A stretch of 50,023 nt of DNA from the NCBI GenBank assembly GCA_944380235.1, contig CALWHD010000137.1, positions 1 through 50,023 on the forward strand. The letters are read 5' to 3'. The notes beneath the pieces were generated by a model, which did not search any database, was not told the DNA's origin, and was given only the letters and a program-made list of their open reading frames with translations. Source of the DNA: an uncultured Blautia sp. GTDB lineage: Bacteria; Bacillota; Clostridia; Lachnospirales; Lachnospiraceae. Shown here piece after piece: positions 43,099 through 50,023 of the stretch; positions within the stretch are counted from its first letter, which is position 1; each line of letters begins with the position of its first letter. Position numbers and translations under genes: made by a program.

Positions 43099-43638
43099 AT
43101 GGGAAGTTGTGAAAAGAAAGAGCTGGAAGATTATATAAGAAGTATTCCTGATTTTCCAGAAGAGGGGATTATTTTCCGTGATGTGACAAGTGTCCTGGAG
43201 GATGCAGACGGCTTTGCCCTTGCTGTGGATTCCATGCAGAAGCTTCTGGAAGATATAGAGGCAGATGTAATCGTAGGAGCAGAGTCCAGAGGCTTCGTTT
43301 TCGGCGCACCCATTGCATATAATTTACATAAGCCTTTTGTCCTGGTGCGGAAGAAAGGGAAACTTCCCTGCGAGACCATTGAAGAGAGTTATGACCTGGA
43401 GTATGGAAGCGCAACAGTAGAGATGCATAAAGATTCTATAAAGCCGGGACAGAAAGTGGTAATTGTAGACGACCTGATTGCTACAGGCGGAACCATAGAA
43501 GCCATCGCCAGAATGGTGGAAAGGCTTGGCGGGACAGTGGTTAAGATCGTGTTCCTTATGGAGCTCGCCGGACTGAAGGGAAGAGAACGGCTGGAAAAAT
43601 ATGATGTGGCGTCAGTTATTCGATATGAGGGAAAATAG
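43099..43638 (+). CDS. apt: Adenine phosphoribosyltransferase
   Basis: A 179-residue purine salvage enzyme converting adenine and PRPP to AMP. The type I phosphoribosyltransferase motif is VVIVDDLIATGGTIEA, DFPEEGIIFRDVT is the Apt N-terminal signature, and GAESRGFVFGAPIA the flexible-loop region. GGAGG lies 12 bases before the ATG, slightly far. It is followed by rel after 15 bp; apt next to rel is common in Firmicutes and links salvage with GTP control. Confidence 0.96.
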   Translation: MGSCEKKELEDYIRSIPDFPEEGIIFRDVTSVLEDADGFALAVDSMQKLLEDIEADVIVGAESRGFVFGAPIAYNLHKPFVLVRKKGKLPCETIEESYDLEYGSATVEMHKDSIKPGQKVVIVDDLIATGGTIEAIARMVERLGGTVVKIVFLMELAGLKGRERLEKYDVASVIRYEGK

Positions 43639-43653
43639 AAATCAGGTGAGAGA

Positions 43654-45966
43654 ATGGAAGTAAAAAAAGAAACAACCCTGCGGCCGGAAGAGGTGGAAAA
43701 GATCCGCAAGGCAGACGCCAGCGTCAAGTCTATGGAAGATTTCACCAGCCCGTCGGTATTATATAAGGAATTGATCGCCAGTGTAAAAAAGTATCATCCT
43801 TCCACAGATATTTCCATGATAGAAAAGGCATTTCATATTGCCGACACTGCCCATAAAGGACAGGTGAGAAAATCCGGGGAACCATATATTATCCATCCCT
43901 TGTGTGTGGCGATCATCCTGGCAGATCTGGAACTGGATAAAGAAACTATTGTAGCCGGTCTTCTCCATGATGTAGTGGAGGACACGGTGATGACCACAGA
44001 AGAGATCGCCAGGGAATTCGGTGATGAAGTTGCCCTGCTGGTAGACGGAGTCACGAAACTGGGACAATTAAATTATTCTGCCGATAAGGTGGAGGTCCAG
44101 GCGGAAAACCTGAGAAAGATGTTTCTTGCCATGGCGAAGGACATCCGGGTAATCCTGATCAAACTTGCGGACCGGCTGCATAATATGAGAACACTGAAAT
44201 ATATGCCGCCTCATAAGCAGAAGGAAAAGGCGCGGGAGACCATGGATATCTACGCTCCCATTGCCCAGAGGCTGGGTATTTCCAAGGTGAAGATAGAACT
44301 GGACGATCTTTCCTTAAAATATCTGGAACCGGATGTCTATTACGATCTGGTAGAGAAGATCAATTTAAAGAAAAGTGAGAGAGAAGCATTTATCGCTGCA
44401 ATCGTAAGCGATGTGAGAAAGCACATAGAAAATGCCGGGATACACGCTCAGATAGACGGAAGGATCAAACATTTCTTCAGTATTTATAAAAAGATGGTCA
44501 ACCAGGATAAGACCCTGGATCAGATCTATGATCTGTTTGCAGTGAGGATCATCGTAGATACAGTGAAAGACTGTTACGCCAGCCTGGGTATCATCCATGA
44601 GATGTATAAGCCCATTCCCGGGCGGTTCAAAGACTATATTGCAATGCCAAAACCAAATATGTACCAGTCACTGCATACTACGCTGATCGGGCCGAACGGG
44701 CAGCCTTTTGAGATTCAGATCCGTACCTTTGAGATGCACAGGACAGCGGAATACGGTATTGCGGCACACTGGAAGTATAAAGAAGTCTCCAATAACGGAG
44801 GCAAGAGCAATGTCACTCAGTCAGAAGAGGAGAAGATGAGCTGGCTGCGTCAGATTCTGGAGTGGCAGAGAGAAATGTCAGACAACAAAGAGTTTTTAAG
44901 TCTCTTAAAAAGCGATCTGGATCTGTTTTCAGAGAGCGTTTACTGTTTTACTCCTGCGGGAGATGTGAAAACACTTCCCAACGGCTCCACGCCTATTGAC
45001 TTTGCCTACAGCGTACACAGCGCGGTGGGAAATAAGATGGTAGGCGCCAGGGTCAATGGTAAGCTGGTTCCCATAGAATATGTGATCAAGACAGGGGATC
45101 AGGTGGAAATCATTACTTCCCAGAACTCCAGAGGTCCCAGCAGGGACTGGCTGAAGGTGGTAAAGAGCACTCAGGCAAAGAATAAGATCAATCAGTGGTT
45201 CAAACAGGAGTTAAAGGAAGACAATATTTTAAAGGGCAGGGAGATGCTTGCCCAATATGCAAAAATCAAGTCTATTACACTAAGCAATCTTTTAAAGCCG
45301 AAGTATCAGGAAGGGCTGATGAAGAAGTACGGATTCCGGGATTGGGATTCTGTTATGGCAGCGCTGGGGCACGGCGGCTTAAAAGAAGGACAGATCATAA
45401 ATAAGCTTCTTGAACTTTACAATAAGGACCATAAGGCGGAATTAACGGATGAGAAGGTTCTGGAAGCTACCGGAGACCACAAGGAAAAGCTTCATGTGGC
45501 AAAATCCAAAGGAGGCATTGTGGTAAAGGGAATTCACGATGTTGCGGTAAGGTTCTCAAAGTGCTGCAACCCTATTCCCGGAGATGAAATCGTAGGTTAC
45601 GTTACCAGAGGCAGAGGTGTTACCATCCATAGGACAGACTGCATTAATGTTATCAACATGCCACTGGAAGACAGAAACCGCCTGATCGACGCGGAATGGC
45701 AGGCGCCGGAGAATGAAGCCGGGGAGCGTTATATTGCAGAGCTGAACGTTTATGCGTATAACAGGACAGGATTGATCGTGGATATATCCAAAATTTTCAC
45801 AGAGCGCAAGATTGATATTTCTTCGCTGAATACAAGAACGAGCAAACAGGGGATGGCTACCATCAACATTGCTTTTGAAGTAGGAAGTAAGGAAGAACTG
45901 AATAGTCTGATCGAGAAGATCCGGCAGATCGAGAGCGTCAAGGACATTGAACGTACTGTGGGATAA
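43654..45966 (+). CDS. rel: Bifunctional (p)ppGpp synthetase/hydrolase, RelA/SpoT family
   Basis: A 770-residue enzyme. The HD hydrolase domain shows GLLHDVVEDT and KLADRLHNMRT. The synthetase domain shows GRFKDYIAMPKPNMYQSLHT; the RFKD (RXKD) motif is that of bifunctional enzymes. A TGS domain follows (YCFTPAGDVKTLPNGSTPID), then the conserved CCNPIPGDEIVGYVTRGRGV zinc-finger-type region and a C-terminal ACT domain. It binds ribosomes and controls the stringent response. All catalytic parts are present. Confidence 0.96.
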   Translation: MEVKKETTLRPEEVEKIRKADASVKSMEDFTSPSVLYKELIASVKKYHPSTDISMIEKAFHIADTAHKGQVRKSGEPYIIHPLCVAIILADLELDKETIVAGLLHDVVEDTVMTTEEIAREFGDEVALLVDGVTKLGQLNYSADKVEVQAENLRKMFLAMAKDIRVILIKLADRLHNMRTLKYMPPHKQKEKARETMDIYAPIAQRLGISKVKIELDDLSLKYLEPDVYYDLVEKINLKKSEREAFIAAIVSDVRKHIENAGIHAQIDGRIKHFFSIYKKMVNQDKTLDQIYDLFAVRIIVDTVKDCYASLGIIHEMYKPIPGRFKDYIAMPKPNMYQSLHTTLIGPNGQPFEIQIRTFEMHRTAEYGIAAHWKYKEVSNNGGKSNVTQSEEEKMSWLRQILEWQREMSDNKEFLSLLKSDLDLFSESVYCFTPAGDVKTLPNGSTPIDFAYSVHSAVGNKMVGARVNGKLVPIEYVIKTGDQVEIITSQNSRGPSRDWLKVVKSTQAKNKINQWFKQELKEDNILKGREMLAQYAKIKSITLSNLLKPKYQEGLMKKYGFRDWDSVMAALGHGGLKEGQIINKLLELYNKDHKAELTDEKVLEATGDHKEKLHVAKSKGGIVVKGIHDVAVRFSKCCNPIPGDEIVGYVTRGRGVTIHRTDCINVINMPLEDRNRLIDAEWQAPENEAGERYIAELNVYAYNRTGLIVDISKIFTERKIDISSLNTRTSKQGMATINIAFEVGSKEELNSLIEKIRQIESVKDIERTVG

Positions 45967-45975
45967 GGAGAAAAT

Positions 45976-46608
45976 ATGAAGAATCTGATACTGAGAGGAG
46001 TGGTGGTTGGTCCTGTGCAGACCAACTGCTATTTCCTGAAAAATAAAGAATCCCAGGAAATCCTCATCGTGGATCCGGGAGCAGAGCCGGACAGAATTAT
46101 ACAGGCTCTTTTAACCCTGGGCGGAAAACCGGCAGGAATCCTTCTGACCCACGGACATTTTGATCATATTGAGGCAGCAGGGGAACTGAGAGAGCATTAT
46201 CATATCCCTGTGTATGCTGCAGCAGAAGAGGAGAAACTCCTGCTCGACACCACACTGAACCTTTCCGCGGGGTGGAGCGGCATGCCCTGCAGTGTCAAGG
46301 CGGACCATTACCTTACAGACGGGGAAGTGTTTACCCTGGCAGGTTTTGAGATCCATATGCTCTTAAGTCCGGGGCATACAGCAGGTTCCTGCTGTTACTG
46401 GCTTCCGGAGGAAAATGTGTGTCTCAGCGGAGACACTATTTTCTGCCAAAGCTGCGGAAGGACGGATCTGCCTACCGGCAGCATGAGCGAGATCAGAAGA
46501 AGTCTGCATAAAGTGCTGGATATCCTGCCGAAAGATGCGGATATTTTCCCGGGACATGGGGAGCAGACCGATGCGGGATTTGAAAAACAGCACAATCCAT
46601 ATTTATAA
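45976..46608 (+). CDS. MBL-fold hydrolase, glyoxalase II-like
   Basis: A 210-residue metallo-beta-lactamase-fold protein. THGHFDHIEA gives the HxHxDH metal motif, SPGHTAGS and LSGDTIF provide further ligands, and FPGHGEQT the last histidine. It resembles short glyoxalase II-like hydrolases common beside rel in Firmicutes. The substrate is unknown; thioester hydrolysis is typical. It starts nine bases after rel. Confidence 0.9.
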   Translation: MKNLILRGVVVGPVQTNCYFLKNKESQEILIVDPGAEPDRIIQALLTLGGKPAGILLTHGHFDHIEAAGELREHYHIPVYAAAEEEKLLLDTTLNLSAGWSGMPCSVKADHYLTDGEVFTLAGFEIHMLLSPGHTAGSCCYWLPEENVCLSGDTIFCQSCGRTDLPTGSMSEIRRSLHKVLDILPKDADIFPGHGEQTDAGFEKQHNPYL

Positions 46609-46626
46609 AGAAAGAGATAAAGTCTC

Positions 46627-48087
46627 ATGATTGGAATCTCATTTAACAAACGTGAATTTGAATACGATGCATATACTCTGCTGAAAGCTTTTTATCCTAA
46701 GGCAGAGATTGAAATGTTCTGTACAGAAGAGGAACATGAGGAAAAAGAATATGAGATGCTGGTATCCATTGTTTATGGAGAACAGGTGTCCATCCGGCTT
46801 TTGACCGGAGAGCATTCCCTGCAGGAATGTGCGCCCTTCCATGAACAAGAGGACAGGAAGCTGAGGAAAAATAAATTAAAACAAGTTTTATACCGGCTGC
46901 TGGTGCAGGAGACAGGGAGAACTCTTCCCTGGGGGAATCTGACAGGGATACGTCCTACCAAGATTGCTATGGGGCTTATTGAATCCGGCATGAGTAATGC
47001 CCAGGCGGCGGATTATATGCGGAAGACTTACTTTACCAGCAATGAAAAGACAGCCCTTTCCATAACCATTGCCAACAGGGAGAGGGATTTATTAAAGAAT
47101 ATTGATTACCAGAACGGGTACAGCCTGTATGTGGGCATTCCGTTCTGCCCCAGTATCTGTCTGTACTGTTCCTTTAGTTCTTCTCCTTTAGAACGGTGGA
47201 GAGACAGGGTGGATGAGTATCTGGACGCTCTGCTGAAAGAGCTGGATTTTATTTCTGAAGCGATGAAAAACAAGACGCTGGATACCATTTATATAGGAGG
47301 AGGAACACCCACCACTCTGGAGCCGGAACAGCTTCGCAGGCTTCTGAAGCATATTCAGGAAAAATTCCCTGTAGACCAGACAAAAGAATACACCATCGAG
47401 GCAGGGCGCCCGGACAGCATTACAAGAGAGAAGCTGCTGGCAATCCGGGAATTTCCTGTTACCAGGATTTCCGTAAATCCTCAGACTATGAACCAGTCCA
47501 CGCTGGATCTTATCGGAAGAAAGCATACAGTGGAGGATACACGACACGCCTTCGCTTTGGCGAGGGAATGTGGATTTAATAATATCAATATGGATTTGAT
47601 CGTTGGTCTTCCGGGAGAGCATATAGAAGATGTGCGTCATACTCTTTCAGAAGTCAAAAAACTGGATCCGGACAGCCTGACTGTTCACTCTCTTGCGGTG
47701 AAGCGTGCAGCGAGACTGAACATATTCCGGGACCAGTATAAGGAAATGGAGTTTGAGAATAATCAGGAAATCATGGACTTGGCAATGAAATATGCTTATG
47801 AGTGCCAGATGGGTCCCTATTATCTGTACCGCCAGAAAAATATGTGCGGAAACCTGGAAAATATCGGCTATGCGAAAGTTGACAAAGCCGGAATTTACAA
47901 TATACTTATTATGGAGGAGAAACAATCCATTATCGCTGCAGGGGCGGGAGCCTCCACAAAGTATGTTTTCCAGAACGGAGAACGCATTGAGAGGACAGAA
48001 AATGTAAAAGATGTGGCCAGCTATATTGCCCGCATCGATGAAATGATTGAGAGAAAAAGAGTTGGGATTGAAACATGGCTGAAGTAA
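46627..48087 (+). CDS. hemZ: HemZ-like coproporphyrinogen dehydrogenase family radical SAM protein
   Basis: A 486-residue radical SAM protein of the HemN/HemZ group. The N-terminal 160 residues are HemZ-specific (WGNLTGIRPTKIAMGLIE). PFCPSICLYCSFSS holds the CxxxCxxC cluster cysteines, IYIGGGTPTTLEPEQL is the SAM block, and NMDLIVGLPGE and YYLYRQKNMCGNLENIGY are HemZ family motifs. The heme pathway role is by family name only; many anaerobes with HemZ lack heme synthesis. It overlaps the HD-GYP gene by 13 bases. Confidence 0.88.
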   Translation: MIGISFNKREFEYDAYTLLKAFYPKAEIEMFCTEEEHEEKEYEMLVSIVYGEQVSIRLLTGEHSLQECAPFHEQEDRKLRKNKLKQVLYRLLVQETGRTLPWGNLTGIRPTKIAMGLIESGMSNAQAADYMRKTYFTSNEKTALSITIANRERDLLKNIDYQNGYSLYVGIPFCPSICLYCSFSSSPLERWRDRVDEYLDALLKELDFISEAMKNKTLDTIYIGGGTPTTLEPEQLRRLLKHIQEKFPVDQTKEYTIEAGRPDSITREKLLAIREFPVTRISVNPQTMNQSTLDLIGRKHTVEDTRHAFALARECGFNNINMDLIVGLPGEHIEDVRHTLSEVKKLDPDSLTVHSLAVKRAARLNIFRDQYKEMEFENNQEIMDLAMKYAYECQMGPYYLYRQKNMCGNLENIGYAKVDKAGIYNILIMEEKQSIIAAGAGASTKYVFQNGERIERTENVKDVASYIARIDEMIERKRVGIETWLK

Positions 48088-48617
48088 AAACGAAAGTGAT
48101 CAGTTATGACCTGGAAACAGAGATCATGCACGGCATCCAGGTGAGCAATCTGGCTTATGCTGTGGCAAAGCAGCTGAAGCTGCCGGAAGAACAGTGCTAC
48201 GAGTTGGCTGTTGCAGGCGTTCTTCATGATATCGGAAAGCTGCGTCTGTCCGGGTACGTCTCAGGAAATGAAAACCCTTTGGTAGTGGAAGAAATAAAAT
48301 ATGTCCGCAGACATCCCCAGCTTGGCTGTGAGGTGCTGAAAGACCGGGGGTATTCAAAGTTTATTCTGGAGACGATTTACTACCACCACGAAAATTATGA
48401 CGGCAGCGGCTATCCGGAAAATCTGAGAGGAGAACATATTCCTCTGGGAAGCAGGATACTGAGAGTGTGCGATACCTATGCCGCCCTGACCGAAAAGAGG
48501 CCTTACCGGGATGCATTTCAAAGTGAGGCCGCTGTGGGCATGATGATCGATGAAGTGAAAAATTTTGATATGAAGGTGTTTCTTGCCTTTTTAAGCGCAG
48601 TCCATGAAGAAGAGTGA
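48075..48617 (+). CDS. HD-GYP-domain phosphohydrolase
   Basis: A 180-residue single-domain protein. AVAGVLHDIGKL has the HD pair, and HHENYDGSGYPENLRGEHIPL contains the GYP motif with the surrounding residues of c-di-GMP phosphodiesterases. RILRVCDTYAALTEKRPYR is the conserved end of the domain. There is no sensor or receiver domain, so the activity may be constitutive or partner-controlled. It sits between hemZ and hisS with overlaps at both ends of its reading frame. Confidence 0.88.
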   Translation: MAEVKTKVISYDLETEIMHGIQVSNLAYAVAKQLKLPEEQCYELAVAGVLHDIGKLRLSGYVSGNENPLVVEEIKYVRRHPQLGCEVLKDRGYSKFILETIYYHHENYDGSGYPENLRGEHIPLGSRILRVCDTYAALTEKRPYRDAFQSEAAVGMMIDEVKNFDMKVFLAFLSAVHEEE

Positions 48618-48634
48618 TGAGAGGAGAAAAAGAG

Positions 48635-49894
48635 ATGCAGTTGAAGAAAAAACCAGTAACAGGTATGAAAGATATTTTACCTCAGGAGATGGAAATCCGA
48701 GACTATGTTATCGGACTGATCAAGGAAACCTACAAACAGTTTGGTTTTACATCCATGGAAGCTCCCTGTGTGGAACACATCGAAAATCTTACCAGCAAAC
48801 AGGGCGGAGACAATGAAAAACTGATTTTCCGTATTTTAAAAAGAGGAGAAAAATTAAAAATCAGCGAGGCAAAGGAAGAAAATGACCTGGTAGACAGCGG
48901 TCTGCGCTATGACCTGACCGTGCCTTTATGCCGTTTTTACTCCAATAATGCCAACGAACTTCCGCAGCCGTTCAAGGCGCTGCACATCGGGAATGTATTC
49001 CGTGCTGACCGTCCCCAGAGAGGACGTTTTCGTCAGTTTATGCAGTGTGATATCGATATTTTAGGCGATCCTACTTTCCTTGCGGAGATCGATGTGATCC
49101 TGGCTACTTCCACTCTGGTAGGAAAACTGGATTTTGACAGCTTTACCATTCGCATCAATGACAGAAGAATCTTAAAAGCAATGGCAGCCTACAGCGGATT
49201 CCCGGAAGAATCTTTTACCCAGGTATTTATCATTCTGGATAAAATGGATAAGATCGGAACAGAAGGTGTCGCAGCCGAACTGATTGAAGCCGGTTTTGAT
49301 AAAGAAGGCGTGGAGAAATACATGGAACTGTTTAAGACGATGGGTTCCGGTGTGGACGGAGTAAAATACTGCAGGGAAAAACTGGAAGGATATCTGGATC
49401 CTAAGGTTGCGGATGATCTTACTACAATTATTGAAAGCGTTATGCAGGCAAAGACAGCAAACTTCACACTGGAGTTTGACCCCACCCTGGTAAGAGGAAT
49501 GTCCTATTATACAGGACCTATCTTTGAGATTTCCATTGATGGATTTGCAGGAAGCGTAGGCGGCGGCGGACGCTACGACGAGATGATCGGAAAATTTACA
49601 GGTACACCTACACCGGCAACCGGATTTTCCATCGGATTTGAGCGTATTGTTATGCTGTTGATGGAAAAAGGATTTAAGGTTCCCGGCGCAAAAGAGAAAA
49701 AAGCCTATCTTTTGGATAAAAAGCTGTCCTCTGAAAAGATTCTGGAGGTTATGAAGAAAGCGGGCGAAGAGAGAAGTGCAGGACAGAGCATTAATATTGT
49801 ATATGCTAAGAAGAACAAGAAATTCCAGAAGGAACAGCTCGCCAATGAAGGCTACAGCGTGATCGAAGAAGTATACAACGACACAGAGCTGTAA
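48635..49894 (+). CDS. hisS: Histidyl-tRNA synthetase
   Basis: A 419-residue class II synthetase. GMKDILPQE is the N-terminal signature, FRADRPQRGRFRQFMQCDID is motif 2, LVRGMSYYTGPIFE is the histidine-specific block, and GGGGRYDEMI with GFSIGFERI motif 3. The C-terminal anticodon domain is short but recognisable. ATG 48635 has AGGAG eight bases upstream and gives the usual MQLKKKPVTG start. I see no T-box leader before it. Confidence 0.94.
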   Translation: MQLKKKPVTGMKDILPQEMEIRDYVIGLIKETYKQFGFTSMEAPCVEHIENLTSKQGGDNEKLIFRILKRGEKLKISEAKEENDLVDSGLRYDLTVPLCRFYSNNANELPQPFKALHIGNVFRADRPQRGRFRQFMQCDIDILGDPTFLAEIDVILATSTLVGKLDFDSFTIRINDRRILKAMAAYSGFPEESFTQVFIILDKMDKIGTEGVAAELIEAGFDKEGVEKYMELFKTMGSGVDGVKYCREKLEGYLDPKVADDLTTIIESVMQAKTANFTLEFDPTLVRGMSYYTGPIFEISIDGFAGSVGGGGRYDEMIGKFTGTPTPATGFSIGFERIVMLLMEKGFKVPGAKEKKAYLLDKKLSSEKILEVMKKAGEERSAGQSINIVYAKKNKKFQKEQLANEGYSVIEEVYNDTEL

Positions 49895-49933
49895 GGAAGA
49901 CTGGAAAGAATAGATTGAAGGAGAATGCAGACA

Positions 49934-50023
49934 ATGGCAGAATCAATGAAGGGGCTGAAGAGAAGCCACAGATGTACAGAAGTGACAAAGGCGGACATCG
50001 GCAGTACAGTGACCTTAATGGGC
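49934..50023 (+). CDS. aspS: Aspartyl-tRNA synthetase, N-terminal fragment
   Basis: The first 30 codons of a gene cut by the window end. The product begins MAESMKGLKRSHRCTEVTKA and continues with DIGSTVTLMG, matching the start of bacterial AspS before the OB-fold anticodon domain. The hisS-aspS order is common in Firmicutes. GGAG precedes the ATG. Confidence 0.85.
   Translation, partial: MAESMKGLKRSHRCTEVTKADIGSTVTLMG

Noticed and set aside
48087-48635. Possible T-box leader before hisS
   Set aside because: The region is coding (HD-GYP gene), and neither the AGAGA-type nor the TGGNACC-type T-box signature is seen.

Overview
The window looks like chromosomal DNA of an anaerobic gut-type Firmicute, most likely a Lachnospiraceae (Blautia/Mediterraneibacter-like). 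I base this on the SCIFF peptide/maturase pair beside a fused secDF, the recJ-apt-rel-MBL-hemZ-hisS-aspS order, a DUF5721 gene, pyruvate formate-lyase, strong AGGAGG ribosome binding sites and moderate GC. I see no phage, insertion sequence, CRISPR array, tRNA or rRNA. The species call is inference.

Layout. 1-2.8 kb: overlapping housekeeping genes (end of maf, two HAD phosphatases, a small acidic protein, a methyltransferase). 2.9-5.1 kb: htpG behind a perfect CIRCE operator. 5.1-7.7 kb: NADH pyrophosphatase, DUF5721 and DegV genes. 7.7-8.16 kb: no large gene, but a consensus promoter, a strongly foldable RNA of about 200 nt, a possible 16-codon leader ORF and a terminator just before speD. 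8.16-14.6 kb: a six-gene polyamine operon holding the arginine/agmatine/decarboxy-SAM route and the carboxyspermidine route together. 14.7-23.6 kb: a two-component system diverging from a lipoprotein, two importer permeases, a membrane fusion protein and a MacB-like membrane protein, with no ATPase gene. 23.9-26.6 kb: GNAT and YdcF genes, then a macrodomain/class M sirtuin pair behind a palindromic operator. 26.8-30 kb: pyruvate formate-lyase in two genes (catalytic part and separate glycyl-radical domain) plus its activase. 30.3-34 kb: pgi, a DUF624 membrane protein and a CNNM/CorC transporter. 34.2-36.8 kb: a very acidic surface protein. 36.8-50 kb: a conserved block of a TIGR04086 membrane protein, SCIFF peptide, SCIFF maturase, secDF, recJ, apt, rel, MBL hydrolase, hemZ, HD-GYP, hisS and the start of aspS.

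Main points for a second look: the SCIFF precursor gene is out of frame by one base in an A5 run next to an intact maturase, at a site that also resembles a -1 slippage signal; pyruvate formate-lyase is split so its radical domain is a free protein; a structured RNA precedes the polyamine operon; and the 14.7-23.6 kb locus mixes importer and exporter parts under an OmpR-type regulator with visible 11-bp repeat boxes. All family names come from reading motifs. No database search was possible.
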